In this document: positions 17,063 through 25,344 of the stretch, piece after piece
Numbering within the stretch: the first letter of the stretch is position 1
Layout of the letters: each line of letters begins with the position of its first letter
Source of the DNA: Limnobaculum zhutongyuii
Lineage (GTDB): Bacteria; Pseudomonadota; Gammaproteobacteria; Enterobacterales; Enterobacteriaceae
Length of the DNA stretch: 64,000 bases
NCBI RefSeq assembly: GCF_004295645.1
Contig: NZ_CP034752.1
Location: 4,248,001-4,312,000, forward strand
Direction: 5' to 3'
Translations under genes and position numbers: made by a program
The notes under the pieces: generated by a model
What the model saw: the letters and a program-made list of their open reading frames with translations, nothing else
Databases searched by the model: none
What the model was told of the DNA's origin: nothing

Positions 17063-17724
17063 CGGGTGCTCTCCAGCTTCTCTATTCTTTTCGCCAGAGC
17101 ATCAACCTGCTGACTCAAAATTTCAGTTTCATCGCTAAAATGCAGCACTTCCAGGCGTCCGGGGGCCAAACGCCACTCCTCCGTCACCGCCTGTGCCAGA
17201 TAATTTTGTTGATGTTCGACCCATTGCTTCATCTTTTTAGCGCCATTCTGTGCGCCCTGACTCAGGGTTTCTGCCGCTACATCGCCGATATAAGGAGAGA
17301 GCCATTCAGCAGGATCCCACTCAGCCAGATCGATTAAGGTGACAAATTGCTGTATTACCTGCATATCCCCTTCAACAACAACATCACCATCACGCATCAA
17401 CGTAGACAGGCGTTGGCGATCGCGCAAAGAAAACAGGGTTGGCAGTTTGGTTATCAGAGTGCAGTTTGCTGGCTGCTCCCACTGGCTCACCACATCAATA
17501 TGATTAACACTGAAGACTAACGTCAGAGAAGTGGACAGCTCTTGCAGGCTCAGCTTTAGCGTCTTACCCGCCAGTCGATGGCTCATCGACTGCATACTGC
17601 GATCGCGAAAAAGCAAACTGTTCAGAGAGGTTTCAATAATGCCGGCAATCAAGGGAACAAACAACATAGCGATCCTTTGTAAGAACTGAAATACAACACG
17701 GGTATATTGATGATATTCAACCAT
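17059..17724 (-). CDS. ubiJ: Ubiquinone biosynthesis accessory factor UbiJ
   Basis: A 221-residue soluble protein, formerly YigP, with an SCP2 lipid-binding domain in the N-terminal half. It binds ubiquinone intermediates and organises the soluble Obg-like Ubi complex with UbiK. Landmarks are VFSVNHIDVVSQ, LPTLFSLRDRQRLSTLMRDGDVVVEGDMQ and the coiled C terminus ETEILSQQVDALAKRIEKLE. It is normally between ubiE and ubiB. Here it keeps the four-base overlap with ubiB but has lost contact with ubiE, which lies 2.4 kb upstream beyond an accessory islet. Confidence 0.92.
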   Translation of the reverse strand: MVEYHQYTRVVFQFLQRIAMLFVPLIAGIIETSLNSLLFRDRSMQSMSHRLAGKTLKLSLQELSTSLTLVFSVNHIDVVSQWEQPANCTLITKLPTLFSLRDRQRLSTLMRDGDVVVEGDMQVIQQFVTLIDLAEWDPAEWLSPYIGDVAAETLSQGAQNGAKKMKQWVEHQQNYLAQAVTEEWRLAPGRLEVLHFSDETEILSQQVDALAKRIEKLESTR

Positions 17725-18020
17725 GAAGGCAATGACTGAATGAGGAGATAAGCCAAAATGGCGGAATAAAATATCTGTTTTGAGACGATAACATTATTGT
17801 TAGCAAACGCTAATTGAAATCATCGGCGGTTAAAAATCTGGTTGCTCATCTATTGGCGATTTTTCGTGCCACTACAGTTCTAACGCATTGTAACAATGAA
17901 AAAAACTGATTATCACTTAAAACTTAACAGAAAGTATTCATTCATACTTCGGCTATATTAGCTGATTGTCATAACAATATCCCCGGCGCATCAAACCATA
18001 AAATAATTTGAGCCCGTAAC
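17725..18020. other. Gene-free stretch at the edge of the ubi islet
   Basis: About 300 bases, AT-rich, upstream of ubiJ on its strand. No open frame, hairpin or repeat was recognised. It should hold the promoter now used by ubiJ-ubiB. Confidence 0.4.
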
Positions 18021-18341
18021 TTAAATTAAATCTTTTAATGGTGGAGGACCATATAATTCCACTTCCCAATCTTCATAAGCAGGTTGAACCTTAAAATTGG
18101 GGTCACAATAGGCTTTTAAGTAATCTGTCGCTCTTCTCTGTGCATAATGAGCATTCAGTACCGTACCTTCGTTATCCACTTCCAGAACATTAATAAAGAT
18201 GGCATAAACCTGTTCAATAGCACTGGGGTCTGTTCCATACAACTCAAGGTAATTGATACCCTTCAGCATATAATGACTTCCGCTCGACATAAAATATGCG
18301 AATGTTCTTATTGTTCCACTAAGGCTGTTACTCAGTTTCAA
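18021..18341 (-). CDS. Small protein of unknown function
   Basis: A 106-residue acidic soluble protein without a signal peptide. I do not recognise a characterised family. Visible segments are SGTIRTFAYFMSSGSHYML, GTDPSAIEQVYAIFINVLEVD, and a tail with DPNFKVQPAYEDWEVELYGP. The compact size, acidic character and solitary position resemble orphan immunity-type proteins of contact-dependent toxin systems, but that is only an impression; no toxin gene is nearby. It is on the ubi strand inside the islet between ubiE and ubiJ. Confidence 0.65.
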   Translation of the reverse strand: MKLSNSLSGTIRTFAYFMSSGSHYMLKGINYLELYGTDPSAIEQVYAIFINVLEVDNEGTVLNAHYAQRRATDYLKAYCDPNFKVQPAYEDWEVELYGPPPLKDLI

Positions 18342-18623
18342 GTGATTTCATCCCATCAGATAAAATGAATTTTCTATTTTATAGTGTTTAATTCAATACA
18401 ATCCACTGCGCCTAACACCTGCCCACCCAATAAAACCGCTTTTTGCGATACATCCCCAAAATCCCAAATTCCCCAATGAAAACAGCGCCTCACCAATTGA
18501 CCCATTTGCTGGATAAATATACCGTAATCATGCCGGTGAATATTTCGCCGCCAAAAAGCAAAACCCCGCAGTGCTCGACACACTAACGGGGTTTCTGACC
18601 ACAACGTTATACGAGGTAACATC

Positions 18624-18755
18624 ATGGCTGTTAAAGAGCATACCCAAACTCACTCTAAATTTATACTCGTCAGATCTTATTTCCGATCCGGATCCAATAA
18701 ACGATCTTCTGCTATAGCCAGCTGTAAATTAAGCGGGGTAAATTCCCATGCTTAA
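18624..18755 (+). CDS. Short frame, possible truncated Icd-like protein
   Basis: 43 codons from an ATG preceded by ACGAGGTAAC, a good ribosome-binding site. The N terminus (MAVKEHTQTHSKFI) resembles the start of Icd-like cell-division-inhibitor proteins of P4-type satellites. The remainder (LVRSYFRSGSNKRSS) does not keep the family pattern, so this may be a decayed or frameshifted copy. Its stop codon overlaps the start of the next frame (ATGCTTAA), which suggests the original translational coupling is retained. Confidence 0.35.
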   Translation: MAVKEHTQTHSKFILVRSYFRSGSNKRSSAIASCKLSGVNSHA

Positions 18756-18939
18756 TTCAACGGATATTGCGCCAAACAAACTGGCTCCAAGCGATCCACT
18801 GGAACTGGCGGAACAGTGTCTGGCCCTGATTAGCGTGGTGGTTAAGCTGGAAGACGCCCCGGTAAAAGAGTCGCTACAGTTTATCTTGTACGAGAAAATG
18901 GCAGCGTTATTTTCGGTGCTTTATGCCAGTAACGGGTAA
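18748..18939 (+). CDS. Small phage-like protein
   Basis: A 63-residue acidic, probably all-helical protein. The core PSDPLELAEQCLALISVVVKL and VKESLQFILYEKMAALFSVLY looks like two amphipathic helices. It starts inside the stop region of the preceding short frame, so the two would be co-translated. Similar small helical proteins sit next to Icd-like genes in P4-family satellites, as far as I recall. Function unknown. Confidence 0.5.
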   Translation: MLNSTDIAPNKLAPSDPLELAEQCLALISVVVKLEDAPVKESLQFILYEKMAALFSVLYASNG

Positions 18940-19014
18940 TCCAAAGCCTGCTACTGTTATTGAAATTTATAGACGTCGGTATGGCGTCTATATTTGTTAG
19001 CCAAGGAAATAATA

Positions 19015-19347
19015 ATGAAACACATCTCCGTCCCCATCAGCAAAGCAGCTATGGCTCGTTTGGATCTCGACGCTTGCATTGCTGGAGACTTAATTGAGTT
19101 TTATCTCAGTGAAGAAGCATACAAGGTGCTCTGGAAGACTGGTGTTATCGAACAGATAAACAAAGCCCTGAACATCATGATTGATGATTTTGAAGATGAG
19201 AAACTCTTGAGCAACGAGCGCCTTCTTCATGCGCAACAGATTATTGAATCTAAACTGGTCTCAACCAATTGTGAAATCCTGCAAAAACTACTCACTCTGG
19301 TCAATAGCGCGCTAAAACACAACACCGGAATCTTCTTCTATTTCTAA
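19015..19347 (+). CDS. Small protein of unknown function, possible immunity protein
   Basis: From the ATG at 19015 (MKHISVPISK) the protein has 110 residues. CCAAGGAAATAATA precedes this ATG, so it is better than the upstream ATG at 18994. It is acidic in the middle (IDDFEDEKLLSNE) and ends KHNTGIFFYF. The recurring aromatic ending and acidic character are features I associate with small immunity proteins, but I cannot name a family. It is transcribed against the ubi genes and stands in the islet directly after the satellite-like remnant. Confidence 0.6.
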   Translation: MKHISVPISKAAMARLDLDACIAGDLIEFYLSEEAYKVLWKTGVIEQINKALNIMIDDFEDEKLLSNERLLHAQQIIESKLVSTNCEILQKLLTLVNSALKHNTGIFFYF

Positions 19348-19363
19348 AGCACTGGGCCGTAAA

Positions 19364-19930
19364 CTACCGGTAAACCCTCTCCAGCGGCAACAACGCCTCA
19401 GCCTTCTCCATCTCGCCTTTCACCACCAATGCCCGAATTTCATGGGCCAATGGCGTCACGTCAGTGATCCGACATATCCACTGGTTTACATAACGATCTA
19501 CCGCCTCTTCCCCTAAACCAATCTGGATAGAACGATATTCAAGGGGATGAAGCAACAGGTTACGTTCAGGGTCCCACTGAATACGAACCGGAGAATCGCG
19601 TTTAACCTGCTCCCATTGTTCCTTGCTCATTGATGGTTCCGCATGGCTGCCACAGCTATGTTCCAGAGCCCATTCAAAGCCTTCGCGGGTGATATCCATA
19701 GCCAGAATGCGCGCCTGACCGGCATCTTTATAGCCCCATCCAGCACGATACATCATCCAGAGAAATGACGGCTTTATCCAGGTCATACGTACCATCTTAA
19801 ACGGAGGGGAAACAAACGTACCCTGAGCCAGTGCCGAATCGGCAATTTGGTTGGAATAGGCCTGATAAACTCGAATGGTATTATCGTCAAACAGCGCCCG
19901 AATTTGACGGTGAGGGGGTGATGGCATCAT
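19364..19930 (-). CDS. DUF4291 family protein
   Basis: A 188-residue soluble protein. The signature region VRMTWIKPSFLWMMYRAGWG, the start RQIRALFDDNTIRVYQAYS, and RIQWDPERNLLLHPLEYRSIQIGL are typical of DUF4291, a family scattered in bacteria and fungi with no assigned activity. The motif content hints at a nucleic-acid or nucleotide enzyme but nothing in the sequence proves it. It is on the same strand as ubiE and ubiJ, inside the islet that separates them, and ends 17 bases from the convergent small gene. Confidence 0.75.
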   Translation of the reverse strand: MMPSPPHRQIRALFDDNTIRVYQAYSNQIADSALAQGTFVSPPFKMVRMTWIKPSFLWMMYRAGWGYKDAGQARILAMDITREGFEWALEHSCGSHAEPSMSKEQWEQVKRDSPVRIQWDPERNLLLHPLEYRSIQIGLGEEAVDRYVNQWICRITDVTPLAHEIRALVVKGEMEKAEALLPLERVYR

Positions 19931-20170
19931 ATCGGAAATCCTTTTATTACCTGATGATGAAGAACTATGTCAGTAGGAGAAAATCATAATACGGGAAGAG
20001 GTTTGGTGAAATATCAATTAGAATTCCGATAATTGTAAGGTAAATATGGCGGTATACACGCACGTTACCACTGGCAACGCGCCTCCCTTTATCTCTGCTA
20101 ACTCCCTTAGCAGAAAACCATATCTACCAAACCGTCAGTATATGCAGACGCAATACGCCTGCTTTTCTGA

Positions 20171-20929
20171 TTAGTACTTAAAGCCCCGATGCAGCGCAAC
20201 AATCCCGCCCGTCAGGTTAAAGTAGCCAACGCCGTCAAACCCGGCTTCTTCCATCATGCCTTTCAGGGTTTCCTGATCGGGATGCATACGGATGGATTCC
20301 GCTAAATAGCGATAGCTGTCGGCGTCGCTTGTAACCATCTCACCGATCTTTGGTAAAACATGGAATGAATAAGCGTCATAAGCCGTATTGAGTAATTTCA
20401 CTACCGGCTTGGAGAACTCCAACACCAGTAAACGACCACCCGGCTTCAGCACGCGGAACATTGAGCGCAGCGCCTTATCTTTATCGGTGACGTTACGCAA
20501 CCCGAAAGAAATAGTAATACAGTCGAAGTAATCGTCCGGAAAGGGCAACGCTTCTGCATTAGCTTGTACATAGTTGACGTTACCGATGATGCCCATGTCA
20601 CGCAGCTTAGAGCGGCCCATTTTCAGCATGGAGTCATTAATATCGGCTAAAACGACTTCTCCCTTTTCGCCAACCAGACGAGAAAACTTTGCCGTTAAAT
20701 CACCGGTTCCACCTGCCAGGTCGAGCACTTTCTGCCCTTCACGAACCGCACTACAATCAATAGTGAATCGTTTCCAAACCCGGTGAATCCCGAATGACAT
20801 TAAGTCGTTCATCAAGTCATATTTTGAAGCTACAGAATGGAAAACCTCAGCAACCATTGCGACTTTTTGATCTTTTTCTATCGTGCGGAAACCAAAGTGC
20901 GTCGTAGTTTCCTGCGTTTCGTTCATCAT
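20171..20929 (-). CDS. ubiE: Ubiquinone/menaquinone C-methyltransferase
   Basis: A 252-residue class I SAM methyltransferase. It methylates C2 of the benzoquinol ring in ubiquinone synthesis and demethylmenaquinol in menaquinone synthesis. TTHFGFRTIEKDQKVAMV, the SAM-binding LDLAGGTGDLTAKFSRLVG, DCITISFGLRNVTDKDKAL and GGIVALHRGFKY match the family closely. It follows rmuC by 88 bases as in E. coli, but ubiJ is not directly downstream because of the islet. Confidence 0.96.
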   Translation of the reverse strand: MMNETQETTTHFGFRTIEKDQKVAMVAEVFHSVASKYDLMNDLMSFGIHRVWKRFTIDCSAVREGQKVLDLAGGTGDLTAKFSRLVGEKGEVVLADINDSMLKMGRSKLRDMGIIGNVNYVQANAEALPFPDDYFDCITISFGLRNVTDKDKALRSMFRVLKPGGRLLVLEFSKPVVKLLNTAYDAYSFHVLPKIGEMVTSDADSYRYLAESIRMHPDQETLKGMMEEAGFDGVGYFNLTGGIVALHRGFKY

Positions 20930-21017
20930 GATTCAACCTGATTTAATAAGTCATATGAATAAATTTAGTCTACCAGAAACAATCTGAAACATACTCACCA
21001 ATAACTCTTTTTTACTA

Positions 21018-22523
21018 TCATTCGGTGATATCAGAAGAATTCGCTGATTCAGTGGTGTTATCCGGTATTTTTGATATCGATTCAGCTAAAGCCTGTTCCG
21101 ATACCGCAGTATTCATCGGGCGTTTGACTTCAACCCCCAACGATCGAAAACTTTCTACCTGCCCAATGACATTACCTCGCCCCTGAGACAGCTTATTCAT
21201 CGCCTGTCGGTAGTTATCCTGCGCTTTATCAAGGCTCATGCCCAGCGATGTCATATCGTCAACAAACAGCCGAAGTTTATCATACAGGCGCGCGGCCCGA
21301 TCGGCGATCTGTTGGGCATTCTGGCTTTGATGCTCATAGCGCCATAAATTACCGATGGTTCTTAATGCCACCAGCAATGTCGTTGGACTAACCAGCATAA
21401 TATTGTTCTGCAATGCTTCACTGATTAACTCTGGTTGCCTGTCGATGGCTAATAAGAAAGCAGGCTCTACCGGAATAAACATCAGCACATAATCTAAAGA
21501 GCGTAATCCCGGAAGCTGGTGGTAATCTTTACGGCTAAGCAAGCGGATATGCGACTTGATGGAAGCAATATGTTCATGCAGCGCCTGACTGCGTTCTTGC
21601 TCATCATCACTGTTAAAATAGCGCTCATAGCTTACCAGCGACATCTTAGCATCAATAACAACATCTTTCCCCTGCGGAAGATGAACGATTACGTCCGGCT
21701 GCTGACGATTACCCTCTTCACCCTTCATATTAACCTGAGTTTGATACTCATGGCCTTCACGTAAACCCGAGGCTTCCAGCACCCGACTTAGCACCACTTC
21801 ACCCCAGTTCCCCTGAGTTTTATTATCCCCTTTCAGGGCTTTGGTCAGGTTAAGCGCTTCACGGGCCATCTGGGCGTTTAATTGCTGTAAATTGCGGATC
21901 TCATGGGTCAGTGTGTGGCGTTCCCGAGCTTCCTGCCCATAACTGTCCTGAACCTGACGGCGAAATCCGTCTAACTGTTCATACAGCGGAAGTAATAGCC
22001 GATCCAGGCTCTGGCGATTTTGTTCATCCACCTTACGCCCGCTCTGCTCAAAAATACGATTGGCTAAGTTCTCAAACTGCACCGTTAATCGCTGTTCGCT
22101 GCTGATTAACAGACGCTGCTTCTCTTCGGAAGCAAAGCGCGTCTCCTCCAGACGAGTGGACATCTCCCGCAGCTCTACCTCCAGCGAATTATTAATGCCC
22201 TGAAGACTACGCAATTCCTGATTCAGCCGTTCGCACTCCTCATGCCAGAGCGCCTGCTGTTGGGCTTTCTCCTGTAGCGCTGCCAGACGCGCATACAGAT
22301 CGCGCAGATCCAACTGACCTTTTTGCAATTCCTGCTGCTGAATTTTACGTTCTGATTGTAACTGTTGATTGTCTGAATCCGCCTGATCCAACTGTGCAGT
22401 CAGCAATGCGATTTGGTTTTCCTGCTGCAGATGATGGCGCTGGTTATAAATTGCCATTACCAGTCCACCCAGTAATAACCCTGCCAGCGCAGCAGCAAAA
22501 ATCATCATCAAGCTGTTATCCAC
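21018..22523 (-). CDS. rmuC: DNA recombination protein RmuC
   Basis: A 501-residue protein. An N-terminal membrane helix (MMIFAAALAGLLLGGLVMAI) is followed by a long coiled coil to about residue 190, then a nuclease-like domain. In that domain are NWGEVVLSRVLEASGL, QPDVIVHLPQGKDVVIDAKMSLVSYE and FIPVEPAFLLAI. RmuC limits inversions at short inverted repeats and probably acts as a restriction-like nuclease. The IDAK motif is part of the predicted PD-(D/E)XK active site. It precedes ubiE, as in E. coli. Confidence 0.94.
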   Translation of the reverse strand: MDNSLMMIFAAALAGLLLGGLVMAIYNQRHHLQQENQIALLTAQLDQADSDNQQLQSERKIQQQELQKGQLDLRDLYARLAALQEKAQQQALWHEECERLNQELRSLQGINNSLEVELREMSTRLEETRFASEEKQRLLISSEQRLTVQFENLANRIFEQSGRKVDEQNRQSLDRLLLPLYEQLDGFRRQVQDSYGQEARERHTLTHEIRNLQQLNAQMAREALNLTKALKGDNKTQGNWGEVVLSRVLEASGLREGHEYQTQVNMKGEEGNRQQPDVIVHLPQGKDVVIDAKMSLVSYERYFNSDDEQERSQALHEHIASIKSHIRLLSRKDYHQLPGLRSLDYVLMFIPVEPAFLLAIDRQPELISEALQNNIMLVSPTTLLVALRTIGNLWRYEHQSQNAQQIADRAARLYDKLRLFVDDMTSLGMSLDKAQDNYRQAMNKLSQGRGNVIGQVESFRSLGVEVKRPMNTAVSEQALAESISKIPDNTTESANSSDITE

Positions 22524-22653
22524 CGCGCCTCCGGCTTTTGATATGCAAGCATCACAAATTAATAAGCGTTAAAAGTAAGAGAATACTGTATAAATGTCCA
22601 GATTGTTTTGGCTGATTATGCGTAATTGTTCCCATTATCTATAAACGGAATGG

Positions 22654-23187
22654 CTAAAAGCGCAGATAGTGAGCAATCCATTGAATACCAAAGGCGCCGG
22701 GAGCCAGAATCAAAAAGCCCCACAACATGGCGGAAGTCAGATTAACGACCTGAAAAGATTTTAGCGGCATCTCGCAAATCCCGGCCACCAACGGTACGGT
22801 GGCGCGAAAAGGACCAAAAAACCGGCCAACGAAGACGCCAATGGTTCCCCAACGATCAAAAAAGTGCTGACCGCGAACCAGCATTTGTGGGTTACGCGAT
22901 AAGGGCCAGATATGCGCAATGCGCTCTTTATAGCGCCAGCCTAACCAGTAAGATATCCAGTCGCCAAAAAAAGCACCGAGAGAGGCGGCAATCCATATGG
23001 GCCAGAAAGCAATACCGCTCTCACCAATAATCGCACCAATACCTATCAGAATAACCGTGGCAGGAATGAGCAAAGAGAGGAAGGCGATAGATTCGCCAAA
23101 CGCCAGAAAAAAAACAATAGGAGCGCCCCACGCCTGATGGTCGCGGACAAAATTCATGATTGATGTGATGATATCGTCAAGGGTCAC
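22654..23187 (-). CDS. DedA-family membrane protein
   Basis: A protein of 177 residues from a GTG at 23187, chosen because GGGAG lies six bases upstream; an ORF extends 19 codons further without a good site. DedA proteins are inner-membrane transporters or flippases, some for undecaprenyl phosphate and lipids. The family signature FVGRFFGPFRATVPLVAG and GAFFGDWISYWLGWR are clear, and four or more hydrophobic helices are visible. I do not assign which E. coli paralogue it matches. It lies downstream of btsS but behind its terminator. Confidence 0.85.
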   Translation of the reverse strand: MTLDDIITSIMNFVRDHQAWGAPIVFFLAFGESIAFLSLLIPATVILIGIGAIIGESGIAFWPIWIAASLGAFFGDWISYWLGWRYKERIAHIWPLSRNPQMLVRGQHFFDRWGTIGVFVGRFFGPFRATVPLVAGICEMPLKSFQVVNLTSAMLWGFLILAPGAFGIQWIAHYLRF

Positions 23188-23302
23188 GCAGCTACTCCCG
23201 TTTTTTACATCCACATTTAGCAAGATATCGACAGTAAAAAGCAATATTCTTTTGATTTTTATACATTATACAACATGCTTATGTTTACCCGATAAGTGAC
23301 AT

Positions 23303-23329
23303 AAAAAAACCGGGCGAATCCCCGGTTTC
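23303..23329 (-). terminator. Terminator downstream of the btsS-like gene
   Basis: On the minus strand AAACCGGG pairs with CCCGGTTT around a short loop, followed directly by a T-run. It separates the sensor kinase from the DedA gene. Confidence 0.8.
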
Positions 23330-23354
23330 TCTTCATATCAATAGCGCCAGACCA

Positions 23355-25100
23355 TTAAGCCGCAGGCTTAGCCTCTGACGCCATACTAAGCAAATCCTCA
23401 CCACCAATAGCCGGAACACGAATAGTGACTCGCGTATAAACTTCCGACTGGCTTTCCACCGTCACCCCATAGTCGTAACCATGACGCGCTTTAATGCGGC
23501 GATCCACCAGATTCATACCCAAACCGTCGCCGTTTGGCCTTGGGTAGTAATTACCCGCATTATCCTCTACCAATAGAACCAGTGCCGGATGGTGAAGATC
23601 GGTGGTATCAAAATAGCCCTTAATGCTGATATGACCTTCCGTCAACATTTGAGAGGTGCCGTGCTTAATGGCATTTTCCACAATAGGTTGCAGGGAGAAT
23701 GCAGGTAAAGAAAGAGGTAATAGCGCATCCGGTATATCGATATCGACCGTTAGCCGATCGGCAAAACGCGCCTTTTCTATTTCCAGATAGGCATTGATAT
23801 GCTCTAACTCATCGCTCAGGCTAACTTCATCGTTACTGCGCTTTAAGTTCTTACGGAAGAAAGTGGAGAGCGATAGCACCAGACGACGGGCATGACCGGG
23901 ATCTTTACGTATTACCGCTGACAGCGTATTTAACGCATTAAACAGAAAATGAGGATTAACCTGCGCATGGAGTAGCTTAATCTCCGATTGCGCCAGTAAC
24001 TGCCTCTGCTGTTCCAGTGTTCCCGTCAGGATTTGCGCCGATAATAAATGAGCGATCCCTTCCCCTAACGTTCGGTTAATAGAGGAGAATAATCGGCTTT
24101 TCGGCTCATACAGTTTAATGGTCCCGATAACGGTCCTTTCTGCCCCTCGCAGCGGAATCACCAGCGTTGAACCCAGTTTACAGTTAGGTGTAATCGAACA
24201 GGCATAGTGAACTTCGTTACCGTCCGCATACACCACCTGATTATTCTCAATGGCTTTATGGGTATGGTGAGAGGTAATTAACGTGCCGGGAATATGGTGA
24301 TCGTCACCAATACCAATAAATGCCAGCAGCTTTTCCCGGTCGGTAATCGCCACGGCACCAACACCGAGTTCCTCATACAAAATCTGAGCAACCCGCATAC
24401 TGTTTTTCTGGTTAAAACCTTGCCGCAGAACCCCTTCCGATCGGGCTGCTATTTTCAAGGCTTTGGCTGAGAATGCGGTGGTGTACTTTTCAAAAATTGC
24501 CCGGCGGTCCAACAGGATACGCATAAACATTGCAGCACCTACCGAGTTGGCAATCATCATCGGCAATGCAATATCGTTTACCAGATGCACTGCCTGCGAG
24601 AACGGTCGGGCGATCAGCAGTATGATCAGCATTTGCAGTGCTTCAGCAAACAGCGTAATTGCCGCAACGGTGAGCGGTTGAAAAAGCAGGTCCATACGAT
24701 TGTGGCGAACCAAATAGCGGTGCAATAAGCCTCCCACTAAACCTTCCACAATCGTCGATAACATACAGGCCGTTGCCGTCATACCGCCCATAGAGTAACG
24801 ATGCAAACCACCGGTTAATCCCACAAAGAAACCAACAGATGGTCCCCCGAGTACGCCGCCTAAAACGGCCCCCATGGCTCGCGTATTAGCAATAGAATCA
24901 TCAATCTGCAAACCAAAATAGGTTCCCATAATGCAGAACATAGAAAAGGTGAAATAACACAGCAACTTATGGGGAAGGCGAATAGTGACCTGCATTAACG
25001 GAATAAACAGCGGCGTTTTACTCAGCAGATAGGCAATAACCAGATAAACGCACATTTGCTGTAATAAAGATAAAATGAGGTCAATCTGACTAATTTCCAT
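23355..25100 (-). CDS. btsS: LytS-type sensor histidine kinase BtsS
   Basis: A 581-residue kinase very close to E. coli BtsS (YehU), the high-affinity pyruvate sensor. The N-terminal 5TM-LYT segment has LLQQMCVYLVIAYLLSKTP, SIANTRAMGAVLGGVLGG and GGLHRYSMGGMTATACM. A GAF-like part follows (VGAVAITDREKLLAFIGIGD). The kinase core has LLHAQVNPHFLFNALNTL with the phosphorylated histidine, PIVENAIKHGTSQ as N-box, and GDGLGMNLVDRR as G-box. In E. coli the response regulator btsR follows directly and overlaps. Here a terminator and a DedA gene follow, and no LytTR regulator is in the window. Confidence 0.93.
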   Translation of the reverse strand: MEISQIDLILSLLQQMCVYLVIAYLLSKTPLFIPLMQVTIRLPHKLLCYFTFSMFCIMGTYFGLQIDDSIANTRAMGAVLGGVLGGPSVGFFVGLTGGLHRYSMGGMTATACMLSTIVEGLVGGLLHRYLVRHNRMDLLFQPLTVAAITLFAEALQMLIILLIARPFSQAVHLVNDIALPMMIANSVGAAMFMRILLDRRAIFEKYTTAFSAKALKIAARSEGVLRQGFNQKNSMRVAQILYEELGVGAVAITDREKLLAFIGIGDDHHIPGTLITSHHTHKAIENNQVVYADGNEVHYACSITPNCKLGSTLVIPLRGAERTVIGTIKLYEPKSRLFSSINRTLGEGIAHLLSAQILTGTLEQQRQLLAQSEIKLLHAQVNPHFLFNALNTLSAVIRKDPGHARRLVLSLSTFFRKNLKRSNDEVSLSDELEHINAYLEIEKARFADRLTVDIDIPDALLPLSLPAFSLQPIVENAIKHGTSQMLTEGHISIKGYFDTTDLHHPALVLLVEDNAGNYYPRPNGDGLGMNLVDRRIKARHGYDYGVTVESQSEVYTRVTIRVPAIGGEDLLSMASEAKPAA

Positions 25101-25241
25101 GGGGTGTCTTTCTCTGCGTGATCAACAGTGGTTCGCTGGCTATTCTAACATCAGTTGTTAATTATCCCCGTATTTTTACACGATCGCGTAATCTTGCGAT
25201 AGGCCCTGGTCTAATAAAGGACCCGTTTGGCGAAAATGGAT

Positions 25242-25337
25242 AAAAAAAAGCCAGCACGGGGCTGGCTAAAATAAACACTGGAAGCAATGTGAGCAATGTC
25301 GTGCTTTCCCGAGGTGAGCATGAATGACCGCCCCTTG
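25242..25337 (-). ncRNA. ryhB: Small RNA RyhB
   Basis: The minus strand carries the conserved RyhB core GAAAGCACGACATTGCTC followed by ACATTGCTTCCAG (25278-25308). This is the seed that base-pairs with sodB, sdh and other iron-protein messages with Hfq. The 3' end is the RyhB terminator: AGCCAGC pairs with GCTGGCT at 25249-25267, followed by eight Ts. I set the 5' end about 29 bases before the core by analogy with the 90-base E. coli RNA; it could be off by several bases. A Fur box lies immediately upstream. The neighbours (btsS and ybiI) differ from those in E. coli. Confidence 0.93.
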
Positions 25338-25344
25338 AAAACAT

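Larger units (their letters stand above)
18520..18939 (+). mobile_element. Remnant resembling a P4-type satellite prophage
   Basis: The layout resembles the region upstream of and including the Icd-like gene of P4-family satellites. There is a leader containing an AACCCCGC...ACGGGGTTT stem, then ACGAGGTAACATC before an ATG, and a short reading frame starting MAVKEHTQTHSKFI. A second small frame overlaps its end. No integrase, alpha helicase or attachment repeat is visible. The likeness to P4 elements is from memory of family organisation and needs a search. Confidence 0.4.

Noticed and set aside
18374..18625. An 83-codon minus-strand frame opposite the satellite-like leader
   Set aside because: It covers a structured leader and a ribosome-binding site of plus-strand genes; no fold or family pattern. 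It could still be real if homologues exist.
20046..20174. A 42-codon plus-strand frame with a fair ribosome-binding site, ending inside the ubiE stop region
   Set aside because: Sequence is low in recognisable pattern (many N, S, P, T) and overlaps a conserved gene end; too little support.
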